Source of the DNA: an uncultured Lachnospiraceae bacterium
GTDB taxonomy: Bacteria; Bacillota; Clostridia; Lachnospirales; Lachnospiraceae
Direction of reading: 5' to 3'
Length of the DNA stretch: 55,546 nt
Assembly (NCBI GenBank): GCA_947625875.1
Contig: CANQQG010000010.1
Location: 1-55,546, forward strand
Shown in pieces: positions 16,306-26,104 of this stretch. Under the pieces are notes generated by a model. It saw nothing but the letters and a program-made list of their open reading frames with translations, had not been told where the DNA came from and searched no databases. The first letter of the stretch is position 1; each line of letters starts with the position of its first letter. The position numbers were made by a program, and so were the translations under genes.

Positions 16306-16923
16306 TTACCGATTAAACTCTGAGCCATTCTTTCTATAAAGATGGCCATCATCGTCATAATAATTTAATGACCCTTTGTATTCCGGTCGTAAATATTTTT
16401 TTTCACCGCCCTCATAGTAATAATAAGAAATTCCATCATTCGACACTTCTGTTCCTACTCCTGCAATTTCACGACCTCCAAGTTTCATTTGACCAAGCAG
16501 CAATGCATCTTCACGACTGTAATCCGTCTTTGAAATTGGTAAATGCGCTGCTATAAAACCAACTACAGTAATGCCGACAATCCACTTAACTGTATCTGTT
16601 CCTAAAAGAAAATTAATAAAAAGATAATATCCTATCATAAAAGCAATTCTTTTCAAAAATGTTATCTTTTTAGCTATCCTGACCGGTACAACGCATAATA
16701 TCCAAATCTGTATGCCATATACCAATACAAGTACAGCTATGTCCACAAGTGAATAAACAACGCTTCTTATTAATCCGTCTTGAAACCATGGACTCATAAT
16801 CCCCCATAGAAAGTCAACTACTCTCATCACAGGCGAGGTATAATCTTCTTTCATAAACAGTAATTTATTCAATAGCCCATCTGTATGCAGAAAATCCAAA
16901 ACAGATAATATATATTCTTTCAT
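16306..16923 (-). CDS. membrane protein of unknown function, intact copy
   Basis: A 205-residue protein with hydrophobic segments at about residues 57-80, 85-100 and 105-125, then a soluble C-terminal part with repeated Tyr motifs (YYYYEGGEKKYLRPEYKGSL, DDDGHLYRKNG) like a small beta hairpin. AGGTG lies four bases before the ATG. It follows the stand-alone adenylation gene by 61 bases in the same direction and may belong to that operon. A second, broken copy lies at 31339-31812 on the other side of the cluster. Self-immunity or export is conceivable but unsupported. Confidence 0.6.
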   Translation of the reverse strand: MKEYILSVLDFLHTDGLLNKLLFMKEDYTSPVMRVVDFLWGIMSPWFQDGLIRSVVYSLVDIAVLVLVYGIQIWILCVVPVRIAKKITFLKRIAFMIGYYLFINFLLGTDTVKWIVGITVVGFIAAHLPISKTDYSREDALLLGQMKLGGREIAGVGTEVSNDGISYYYYEGGEKKYLRPEYKGSLNYYDDDGHLYRKNGSEFNR

Positions 16924-16984
16924 TATGCACCTATAATCACAAGATTAAAACCAAAAAGAAATAACAATAACAGGAAAAGCTAAA

Positions 16985-18526
16985 TCAATTGATATATTTT
17001 TCCTTCAGCTTCACTCTGTCAATCTTTCCATTTGCATTCAATGGCAGACTGTCCAAACAAATCACCACACTTGGCAGCATATACCGAGGCAGTAGCACGG
17101 AGAGCTTTTCATTAACCTCATTAGTTGTATATGATTTTCCCTCCAAAAACAAAACAATAAAATCATAAGTATGATTGTATAGGCAACAACACGCTGCAAC
17201 GCCATCCAACGATGAGGCAGCCGTTTCAATCTCGCCAAGTTCAATCCGATGACCGAGATGCTTGATCTGAAAATCCTTCCGCGAGAGGTAGATCAATTCA
17301 TGTTGTTCGTTGTATTTTACTAAATCGCCAGTTCGATATATTTTTTCCTCATAAGCTTTCTGCAAGGGATTCTGTACAAAAGCCGCCGCCGTCCGCTCTG
17401 GATCGTTGTAATATCCGGCTGCCAGACAAGTGCCGCGTACACAAAGCTCTCCCACGATATCTGACTCTGTCACTAATCTGTCCTGATCATCAAGCACAAG
17501 AATTTCCGTGTTGCGCATCGGTCTGCCAATAGGAAGCGGTTCATCATCACTAAACGGACGATTGACAATATAATATGTGCACGCATCCGTAATTTCTGTT
17601 GGTCCATAAAGATTAGCATACCGTACATTAGGCAAATGACGTCGCCACAAATTCAGATTCTTGTTGTGCATAACCTCTCCACAAAAAAGTACCCGTTTGA
17701 GCGTTTTGGTCAAATCCACTGTTTCAAAGGCCTTAGACCATGCCACCTGAGACAGCGCTGAAGGTACCCAGAAAATAGTACTAATCTCATTATCCGCCAG
17801 ATATTGCAATAGCTGGGGTATTTGATGAAACAAGTTTTCTGAGATAATGTGAAGCTCAGCTCCCGTTTTCACCGATGAATAAATATCCAAAATGGAATTG
17901 TCAAAGTAAAACGGCGCTTGATTACCAATCGAATCTTTTTCTGTAATGCCAAATTGCTCTGTTACCCAATCGATGTAGTCAATAACACTCCGATGTGTAA
18001 CAGCCACACCTTTTGGCATACCAGTGGAGCCTGATGTGAACAGTACATACAGCAAATCTGTATCCAAAATACGCTCAACGAACCGCACGGCATCATCGTC
18101 CCCTACAGAATTTTCACTCACTTCACTGATCATATCCTCAAAGCAAAGAACCGAACCGCAGACATCAATCTTCCCCCCCCCACTATTTTTTTCCCTAATA
18201 TCACGCGTCACTAAAAACATAGCCGGCTGCAGAGTATTCAGAATCTTCTCCACTCGTGCGGAAGGCATATCTGTCGCGATTGGGGTGTAAAAGCAACCAC
18301 TATAAGCTATGCCTAAATAAGCTAATAGCATATCAGCAGACTTTTCCATATAAACTGCCACAGGTCGTTTTCCACCTGGAATGATTTCTTCAATCTGCTT
18401 AGCAATAGATAACGCTTTTCGGCGAATCTCTGCCCATGTATAAGAACCTCTTTCATCCACGAACGCCGTCTTTTCGGGAAAACGTCTCGCAGTATCTTCA
18501 AGTCATTGAACTACATTGTTTTGCAT
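16985..18526 (-). CDS. stand-alone adenylation enzyme with an in-frame TGA at codon 8
   Basis: An amino-acid-activating AMP ligase of DltA/NRPS A-domain type, about 513 residues if read through. Core motifs: LFTSGSTGMPKGVAVTH (A3), NLYGPTEITD (A5), YRTGDL (A7), LGHRIELGEIE (A8), LPLNANGKID (A10, catalytic Lys). The ATG at 18526 has a strong GGAGG seven bases upstream, but codon 8 (18503-18505) is TGA. The frame then continues as LEDTARRFPEKTAFVDERG, the expected N-terminus, so the TGA most likely replaced a Trp TGG. A GTG at 18460 could restart without the first 22 codons. Aligned to the GrsA pocket I read D-N-L-F-L-C-L-D-A, which I cannot assign. It follows the free carrier protein by 27 bases. 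Confidence 0.8.
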
Positions 18527-18553
18527 ATTTCATCCTCCGTTAAACCAATATAT

Positions 18554-18781
18554 TCACTCATGTATTCCATGAGCTTCCAAATAGTCTATGATATCCTTGA
18601 CGCGAACAAATTTTGTAATATAACGATCCCCAATCTCAATGTTAAAGGCATCTTCGAAATTGCAAACAATCTCAACAACATCAAAGGATGAAAAACCAAG
18701 GTCAGCCTCTAAAGTAGACTGCTCCGTAATATCCGTAATTTCAGTATATTGTTCTAAAATCGACTTTATCTGCTCAAACAT
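18554..18781 (-). CDS. free-standing acyl/peptidyl carrier protein
   Basis: A 75-residue four-helix carrier protein. The phosphopantetheine site is in DLGFSSFDVVEI, where the second Ser replaces the usual DSL context. The Ser is present, so it should be modified by a phosphopantetheinyl transferase encoded elsewhere. The start overlaps the last codons of the synthetase by eight bases, so the two are translationally coupled. It probably carries either the fatty acyl chain made by the ligase at 26105-27658 or the amino acid activated by the stand-alone adenylation enzyme. The sequence cannot decide. Confidence 0.88.
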   Translation of the reverse strand: MFEQIKSILEQYTEITDITEQSTLEADLGFSSFDVVEIVCNFEDAFNIEIGDRYITKFVRVKDIIDYLEAHGIHE

Positions 18782-21700
18782 TTTCTTTTATCCTCCAATA
18801 TCCAATTTTTTCAAAATATCTTGTATACTTGCTCAGGTACTCTAATCCTATTTCACCCCAGGTAAATCCCAACCGCCGTAAGTATTCCTCAGTAAATCGG
18901 TTTTCAATACGGATGTTACTGTCATAATTAAGACGGTCATGTTCGTTCAAGTCATTAATAAATAATTCAAGAATGTGTTCCATTCCCGCCTGCCTTGCAG
19001 TCCCACGAAGGGCAGAAGCAAACTCCTTTCCGGAAACCACTTGAACAGGATAACCCAACTCGGAAAAATACTTGAGCAGCATATCTAAATATACTACCTT
19101 TGTACTGTTAATATGAAACACTGTGCGATCCGGATCAAAGTGCCGTGTCAAAAGCATAATAGCTTTTGCCGCTTCGTCAATAGGCGTAAATTCCACATAC
19201 ATTCCATCTTCAATCAAATAATCAGGCAGCATTCCCAGTTCAAGAGCCCCTTTGATTCGCTGTGCTGCAGCATTCGTTTTATAGTTTATCTGAAAGACTC
19301 CATCACTGGCACGATTAGTCAAGTTTCCCATACGCATGATACATGACTGCATCCCGTCCCTGACTGACTCCAGCACAAGCTTCTCCGCCTCAAATTTACT
19401 TCTGACATAAACATTTTCCAATGGCTGACCTATATATAAGCTGTCTTCGTAAAAATGTTTTTCTGTGTCGCTTACATAGCCATCAAAAACGTCAATATTT
19501 CCATTCCCGGACACGCTTATGGTAGAAATATGAATCAGCTTTGCTCCACTGTGCCTACAGAAATCTACTATCCGTCTTGTGGTGTCCACATTTACATCAT
19601 AGAAATACTGATATGATCCATAATGCTTTACACTTGCAGCAGCATTGATGACAGTACTCACGTTATCAAGCAGGACTTGGTAGTCCCGGGCATTTAGATC
19701 AAAATTGTCCTTTTGTAAATCCCCGCAGAAAATCTGAATTCGCCCGCCCAACAGAGAAATGTATTTTTCTCCGAAATAAAATTCCAGTAATTCTTTAAGA
19801 CGTTTTTCGCTATCTGCTTGATTTTTCCCTCGCACAAGACAATACGCTATACCCTTATCGTTGTCCAGGTAATCCGCCAGAATATGTATGCCTAAATATC
19901 CCGTCGCACCTGCAAGTAAAATGTCTCCCACTTCTGTTCTGTCAGGAATATGCTTTATTTCAGCACGGTTCTTAGCCAATACAGCGTTTACTGCCGTAAA
20001 GTCTGTTTCCTGATACGAAACAAGCAACTCATTGTCCATTGCTGCTGATGTTTTTTGATCCGAATCTGTCGGATCACTTCCCAATTTTATAAATTCACTC
20101 AGTTCTCGCACAGTAGGGTGTTCAAAAATATTTTGAAGCGAAAAATAAATTCCCTCCGTATGTGCCTGCGCAAGAAATTCAATAGCCTTTAAACTGTCAC
20201 CTCCAAGATCGAAAAAGTTATCTTCCCTACCAACGGGAGAATACTCAAGCACCTTTTCCATTAAAGCTGCCAAACGCCTTTCCAGCTCACTTGCCGGTGC
20301 CACAAACTCTTTAGCAAGGGAAATGTCATGCAAATCAACCGCTGGCAGCGCTTTACGGTCAATTTTTCCGCTGGGAGTGAGTGGAACCTTGTCCAGTTTG
20401 GTAAATATGTGGGGCATCATGTACTGTGGAAGTTTTTCCCGAATAGCAGATTTAATCTCATCCAAAGCAACCATATCTCCAGCCACATAAAATGCGCAGA
20501 TAAGCTGCCTCCCTTCCTCGTCATTGCGTACTGATACTACTGCCTGATCAACACCTTCTACACCGACAATCGTGTTTTCAATCTCGCCCAGTTCAATTCG
20601 CAGCCCACGGATTTTCACCTGAAAATCATTCCGCCCAACATAAATGATATTACCATCTTTCCGCCAATATGCTAAATCACCCGTCTTGTAAAGCTTGCCA
20701 GAACCGAAAGGATTTGGTACAAACTTTTCATCAGTTAATTCGGGGCGATTAAGATATCCAGCTCCCACACCGTCACCAACAATGCATAATTCCCCAGTAA
20801 CACCGACTGGTACGAGGTGCATATACTTGTCTACAATATAAATCTGAACATTCGCAATTGGGCTGCCAATGGTAATATTACCAGGTTCAACTACCATCGT
20901 AGTGACACAAATAGTAGCTTCAGACGGTCCATAAAGATTAACCACCTCCGCTGTTTCATTTACGCTACGGATCAAAGAAAGAAGTTCATCTGGAAACACT
21001 TCTCCTCCAACAATAAAACGTATGATATTCTTCCAGACCTTCCGATGAATGCATCCACCTATATATTGCTTCAGCTTTGTCGGAGTGGAAAACATAAGCG
21101 TTTGCGGATGGCTTTCTAACAGTTTTTCCAAGCGAGATTGATCATATATTGCATCCTCATCTCCCAAAACAACGGGAATTCCACGAATTAAAGGGACTAT
21201 CGTTTCCAAAATGGAACAGTCAAAAGTATAAATGGTAAAGGCACATACAGATTTAATATCACGATACCAATTTGCATTGGCCTCGGAGAAATTCAATATC
21301 CCACTATGTGTCAATGTACTGAGCTTTGGCGTTCCTGTTGAACCGGATGTCGGAATCACGCAATAAAGTTTTTCTCCTAAAATGGAATGGATCAACGGTT
21401 CTTCTGTCAATAATGCAGAAAGGTTTTCTTCCACAATAAAATACTTCGCATTGCTTTCTCGCAGCAATGCATCCTTGCGTTGCTGCGGATAATTCGGATC
21501 TATTGGAAGATAAGCCGCTCCTGCTTTAAGTATCCCAAACATAGCTGCGATCAGGTGGCTATCTCTTGGAAGGGCAAAGCCCACAATATCTCCAGGCTTC
21601 ACACCGTTTTCTATCAGACCATTCGCAATACGGCTTGCCTCCTCATCTAGTTTTCGGTATGACAAGATACCGTCACAAGCGATAATCGCCGTTTTGTCGG

Positions 21701-24700
21701 GAGTTTTTCCCACTTGTTCCTCAAAAATCTGGTGGACATATTTGCCTTTGGGATAATCAACGACATTATCATTGAAATCCGCCAACAACATATGGCGCTC
21801 TGCATCACCAATGACAGAAAGCTCATAAATCAACATTCCCTCATCCAACATTTGAGAAAGCAATAACTTGTATCCATCTATAAGCCGTCGGATAGTTGTT
21901 TCATTGAAAAGTGCGGTACAATACTCAATCATCAGTACTACATCGTTCTTGCGCGGCATTACGTTTAAAGTAAAGTCGTATTTTGATGTAGTGATCGGAA
22001 TTTGCAGCATCTCTACTGGTGCATCTTCAAAAACCGTTTCCGTCATTTCTTCGCTTTGGTATGCAAACATTACATCAAATAGCGAATTATGATTTTCAGC
22101 TGAAATACCAAGTTCTTTTACTAATTTCCCATATGGGTAACGCTGATGGTTCAGAGCATCCCTTGCAACAATCTTTACTTCTGACAACAATTGCTTAACC
22201 GTCTTTTTTCCCTCCGGATATGCACGCAAAGCCAGCGTGTTGACAAACATTCCAAGAGCATTTATAAATTTTCCGCTCCTGCCGCTCGCAGGAGTACCAA
22301 CTACGATGTCTTCATTCCCGCTAAATTTAGAAAGCAGAATATAGAATGCAGTTATGTAGTATGCAAACGGTGTGATGCCCAGTTTTTGGCTCTGCCCACA
22401 AATTCTCTTATGCAGCTCAATGGAAATATTATGATATATTGCTGCACCTTCATAACTCTGATTTGCCGGTCTTGGATAGTCAGTATTCATCCCCAATACC
22501 GGCGGTTTTTGCTTAAATAGGTTAAGCCAATAATCTTCATCCTCCAAATCATCATGCTCATTCATTGCAAATTCACGATACTGTACAGCGCGGTCTTCCA
22601 ATTCACGCCCCATGTAAAATTCATTTAATTCCCGAAGAAATACAGATAATGAACCGCCATCGGCAATTATGTGGTGCATATCCAACAAGACAGTATTTTC
22701 AAAATAGCCTATCCGCAATAATGGCGCAATTTCCAGATCAAAGGGACGGATAAAAGCGGAAATATCGCTGCTGGACAGCTTTTCTACACAGCATCTGACG
22801 TTATCTTCCCCAACCTGCATAACGATTCCGTCACGGTTCTCAAAATGAGTACGGAGAATTTCGTAACGGGATACAAGCTTGTCTACGGCATTTTGCAGCC
22901 TTGCAGGATCCAGTTTGTTGACTTTGAATGCACAAGGTATGTTATATGTCGTGCCTCCGCTCATGTTTTGAGCAATATATACCCGCATTTGCGCCTGAGT
23001 AGCCGGAATATCTCCTTGAATTATTTTTTCCGCAGCATGATTTTCCACTAAATTCACTTTTCCCGACAAAGCGCCTATGGTTTCCGATTCAAAAATCGTC
23101 TTTATATCCGTAAAGTAGCCCTCTTTCTCTAAAGCGGCGGTCAGTTCAATAGCTTTGAGGGAATCTCCCCCTAAGTCAAAGAAATTGTCATGCATACCGA
23201 CACGATCCAATCCAAGTATTTTGGCAACAGCGGCGGATACAATATTTTCCGCTTCTGTGGCAGGCGCAATGTATTCAACATCAGGTATAGCAGCAGATAA
23301 ATCTACATCAGGCAACGCGTTACGGTCGGTCTTCCCGCTTGGCGTAGTCGGAATGGCTGTCAACTTTGTGAAGATGTGGGGCATCATATATCGTGGAAGT
23401 TTTTCACAAATGGCCTCTTTGACTACATCCAATTTTACCGGAGCATCTTCCGTATAAAAGGCACAGATAAGCTGGCGCCCTGTATCGTCCTTACGGATTA
23501 CCACTACTGCTTGACTAATTCCATCCACCATAGAAATGGCATTTTCAATCTCTCCAAGTTCAATCCGCAGTCCGCGGATTTTAACTTGAAAATCGTTTCT
23601 GCCTACATAGACAAGATTACCATCTTCCTTCCAATAAGCCAAATCGCCGGTCTTATAAAGCTTACCGGAACCGAATGGATTGGGCACAAATTTCTCAGCA
23701 GTCAATTCAGGACGGTTGAGATAACCCACTCCGACACCATCCCCGGCAATACAGAGTTCGCCTGTCACGCCAATGGGAACAGGAGCCATATGCTTATCTA
23801 TGATATAAATTTGTGTATTGGCAATAGGCTTGCCAATTGTCGTACCATCTTCCCCAAAGCAAACGCCCATCGTAGTTTCAGTAGGGCCATAACCATTGAA
23901 AATTTTTCCATCGCTATGTGACGAAATAAGTTCGTGCATTTCATCCGTTAACTGTTCACCAGCCATCAGAACACACTTTACGTTGGAAAAGGCCTTTGCG
24001 AAATGTGAGTCTTTCAAATAGGTTTTGAGCTTTGTAGGAGTGCAAAACATGCAATCAATCTGATTTGCTTCCGCCCATACTCCAAGATCCTTAGAATTAA
24101 AAAACATTCTTTCACTCGCCAATGCAACAGTCTTTCCTAACAGCAATGAAAGCACAATTTCACTACTGGCAAGGTCAAATACAATAGCTCCGCAAGCCAA
24201 CACGATATTACAATTTGATGAAACATAATGTTGAAGCTTGTTCTGTGGTACATCAAAACAAAAATTCACAATATTTCGATGCGTAATTAATGCTCCTTTG
24301 GGCTTCCCTGTGCTACCTGAAGTATAAATACAATAGCAGGGAATATCGCTTGTCAAAGGTAACTCTGGATTTTGATCATTGTTGTTTTCTATAAGACTGG
24401 CTAATTCCGCTTCCGTCACAAAAACTTCCGCACCGCTATCCTCCAACATATATTGAATACGCTCATGAGGATAATCCATATCAATTGGCAGATAGGCCGC
24501 TCCAGCCTTGAGAATGCCGAACATAACCGGTATCAGGTAACTGTTCCGGGACAGAGCAAAGGCTACAATATCCCCCTTCTTTACACCTTTCTCTATCAGA
24601 CTGTGTGCAATTTGGTTAGCCTCGCTATTCAACTCGCGATAAGTCAAAGTACGGTCACAAGCAATGACCGCCGCTTTGTCTGCCATTCTCTCCACTTGTT

Positions 24701-26036
24701 CCTCAAATAGCGTATGAACGCACTTCTCCCGTGGATAATCGACAGCAGTATCATTAAAGTCTATAAGAAGTTTCTGCTCCTCTTCAGCAGATAAAAGTTT
24801 CAATTCACCAATTTTTTTGGTATCATTTAAAATGGCATCAGACAAAATACTAACAATATGAGAGTACATTCGCTGAATTTCCAGAGCGTTGAATTTATCC
24901 GTACGATAGTCTATGTGAATACGGAAAGCGCCAACCCTGTCTCGGTCATCAATGTGAATCTGCAAGCTCTCGGTTTGAATGCCACTATGATACCATGCAG
25001 TTTCAACTCCACTCTCGGCATCAGTGACAGTAGCATTCTGATAGCTCAATACTACATCATAGAGTTTCTCCGTAAAGCCATACTCATGTCGGACTGCCGT
25101 CAATATATCATTATAATGAAATTTCTGGTGGCGAAACATCGATAAAACTTCTTCCTGCATAATTACAAGATTTTCCGCAAAAGTGCGATTATATCCCATA
25201 TGAACTAATACAGGAACAGAATTAATGAACATCCCCATGGTATGCTTTTCGCGAAAATTGCCACGGTTAAGTATGGGTGTACCGATGTAAAACCATTCCG
25301 CATTATCCCTGATCCGGCTGAAATAAACAGCAAATGCGGTAAGAAACAAAACAAATGGAGATGTATTGTGTTCCTTTGCATAAGTACGGATCAGAGCCGC
25401 CTTTTCTGTGTCAATACAGAATGCCGCCCGGCTGGCAATATAAGAATCATCCGGTTTTTCAGAGAGATATGTAGGCTCCGGGCATTGTTTGAACTGCTCC
25501 AAGAAAAACATTCTGTCCTTCTCCCAGCGCTTGCCATGAGTATAATCCTTTTCGCTTGCTATATATTCCGAATAGGAAAATGCGAGCGGTTCTTTCCCGG
25601 ATATCAGGGCACAGAACTGGGAAGCAATCAACGTCAGCGACCATGCATCTCCCACTATATGGTGACACTTGACCAGGAGACCACACTGATCAGGCAAAAG
25701 GATGATCTGAATTTCACACAGCGGACCACTAAGAGGGACTGGCGTTTTGGCATATTCCTCAGCATAAATAGTGAAGGCATTCTTATTTTCGAAGCGTAGG
25801 ATATTTATGGGCTGAGGTTGGAAGTCTACAATTTCCTGTCTGACTTGGCCTCCCTGTTCAACCATGCGGATACGCAATGCTTCATTACGGGAAAAAATTT
25901 CATGGACAGCATGAGTAAGTTCATCTGCGCTATGCATTCCATGAATAAGCACACTGCCACAGATTACAGCCACCGCGCCGCCTGCATATTTCTCCGTTTC
26001 ATAGATTAGTTTTTGTGAATTTGATAATTGCAACAT
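18774..26036 (-). CDS. two-module nonribosomal peptide synthetase, C-A-T-C-A-T-reductase
   Basis: A 2420-residue assembly line. C1 (1-430) has HHIVGDAWS near 128, and its starter position suggests N-acylation. A1 (435-930) has YTSGSTGKPKG near 573. T1 has FFDLGGDSLKAIE near 954. C2 (1010-1440) has HHIIADGGS near 1123. A2 (1445-1920) has a divergent A3 motif (PTSGSTGTPKLS) near 1565. T2 has FFDLGGDSLKAIE near 1944. The terminal reductase (2040-2420) has the NAD(P)H motif GATGYLG near 2040 and YVRSK as catalytic Tyr/Lys near 2212. No thioesterase or epimerase is present. Aligned to GrsA, the pocket codes read D-L-S-F-L-A-G-M-G (A1) and D-C-L-F-I-G-L-I-C (A2), with no confident substrate. Reductive release gives a peptide aldehyde, or an alcohol after a second reduction. 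Related gut clostridial clusters make pyrazinones and N-acyl dipeptide aldehydes such as ruminopeptin. GAGGAGG precedes the ATG. Confidence 0.93.
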   Translation of the reverse strand: MLQLSNSQKLIYETEKYAGGAVAVICGSVLIHGMHSADELTHAVHEIFSRNEALRIRMVEQGGQVRQEIVDFQPQPINILRFENKNAFTIYAEEYAKTPVPLSGPLCEIQIILLPDQCGLLVKCHHIVGDAWSLTLIASQFCALISGKEPLAFSYSEYIASEKDYTHGKRWEKDRMFFLEQFKQCPEPTYLSEKPDDSYIASRAAFCIDTEKAALIRTYAKEHNTSPFVLFLTAFAVYFSRIRDNAEWFYIGTPILNRGNFREKHTMGMFINSVPVLVHMGYNRTFAENLVIMQEEVLSMFRHQKFHYNDILTAVRHEYGFTEKLYDVVLSYQNATVTDAESGVETAWYHSGIQTESLQIHIDDRDRVGAFRIHIDYRTDKFNALEIQRMYSHIVSILSDAILNDTKKIGELKLLSAEEEQKLLIDFNDTAVDYPREKCVHTLFEEQVERMADKAAVIACDRTLTYRELNSEANQIAHSLIEKGVKKGDIVAFALSRNSYLIPVMFGILKAGAAYLPIDMDYPHERIQYMLEDSGAEVFVTEAELASLIENNNDQNPELPLTSDIPCYCIYTSGSTGKPKGALITHRNIVNFCFDVPQNKLQHYVSSNCNIVLACGAIVFDLASSEIVLSLLLGKTVALASERMFFNSKDLGVWAEANQIDCMFCTPTKLKTYLKDSHFAKAFSNVKCVLMAGEQLTDEMHELISSHSDGKIFNGYGPTETTMGVCFGEDGTTIGKPIANTQIYIIDKHMAPVPIGVTGELCIAGDGVGVGYLNRPELTAEKFVPNPFGSGKLYKTGDLAYWKEDGNLVYVGRNDFQVKIRGLRIELGEIENAISMVDGISQAVVVIRKDDTGRQLICAFYTEDAPVKLDVVKEAICEKLPRYMMPHIFTKLTAIPTTPSGKTDRNALPDVDLSAAIPDVEYIAPATEAENIVSAAVAKILGLDRVGMHDNFFDLGGDSLKAIELTAALEKEGYFTDIKTIFESETIGALSGKVNLVENHAAEKIIQGDIPATQAQMRVYIAQNMSGGTTYNIPCAFKVNKLDPARLQNAVDKLVSRYEILRTHFENRDGIVMQVGEDNVRCCVEKLSSSDISAFIRPFDLEIAPLLRIGYFENTVLLDMHHIIADGGSLSVFLRELNEFYMGRELEDRAVQYREFAMNEHDDLEDEDYWLNLFKQKPPVLGMNTDYPRPANQSYEGAAIYHNISIELHKRICGQSQKLGITPFAYYITAFYILLSKFSGNEDIVVGTPASGRSGKFINALGMFVNTLALRAYPEGKKTVKQLLSEVKIVARDALNHQRYPYGKLVKELGISAENHNSLFDVMFAYQSEEMTETVFEDAPVEMLQIPITTSKYDFTLNVMPRKNDVVLMIEYCTALFNETTIRRLIDGYKLLLSQMLDEGMLIYELSVIGDAERHMLLADFNDNVVDYPKGKYVHQIFEEQVGKTPDKTAIIACDGILSYRKLDEEASRIANGLIENGVKPGDIVGFALPRDSHLIAAMFGILKAGAAYLPIDPNYPQQRKDALLRESNAKYFIVEENLSALLTEEPLIHSILGEKLYCVIPTSGSTGTPKLSTLTHSGILNFSEANANWYRDIKSVCAFTIYTFDCSILETIVPLIRGIPVVLGDEDAIYDQSRLEKLLESHPQTLMFSTPTKLKQYIGGCIHRKVWKNIIRFIVGGEVFPDELLSLIRSVNETAEVVNLYGPSEATICVTTMVVEPGNITIGSPIANVQIYIVDKYMHLVPVGVTGELCIVGDGVGAGYLNRPELTDEKFVPNPFGSGKLYKTGDLAYWRKDGNIIYVGRNDFQVKIRGLRIELGEIENTIVGVEGVDQAVVSVRNDEEGRQLICAFYVAGDMVALDEIKSAIREKLPQYMMPHIFTKLDKVPLTPSGKIDRKALPAVDLHDISLAKEFVAPASELERRLAALMEKVLEYSPVGREDNFFDLGGDSLKAIEFLAQAHTEGIYFSLQNIFEHPTVRELSEFIKLGSDPTDSDQKTSAAMDNELLVSYQETDFTAVNAVLAKNRAEIKHIPDRTEVGDILLAGATGYLGIHILADYLDNDKGIAYCLVRGKNQADSEKRLKELLEFYFGEKYISLLGGRIQIFCGDLQKDNFDLNARDYQVLLDNVSTVINAAASVKHYGSYQYFYDVNVDTTRRIVDFCRHSGAKLIHISTISVSGNGNIDVFDGYVSDTEKHFYEDSLYIGQPLENVYVRSKFEAEKLVLESVRDGMQSCIMRMGNLTNRASDGVFQINYKTNAAAQRIKGALELGMLPDYLIEDGMYVEFTPIDEAAKAIMLLTRHFDPDRTVFHINSTKVVYLDMLLKYFSELGYPVQVVSGKEFASALRGTARQAGMEHILELFINDLNEHDRLNYDSNIRIENRFTEEYLRRLGFTWGEIGLEYLSKYTRYFEKIGYWRIKENV

Positions 26037-26104
26037 TGAACCTCCTCATAAGATTGGCATTAAATTGCGAACATCTGTCTGCTTTCAATCTTTATGCCAT
26101 ATTT

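Noticed and set aside
18503-18505. Selenocysteine at the TGA
   Set aside because: The site is at the protein's extreme N-terminus, where relatives would have a Trp or similar residue. No obvious selenocysteine insertion hairpin is seen after it, and adenylation enzymes are not selenoproteins.
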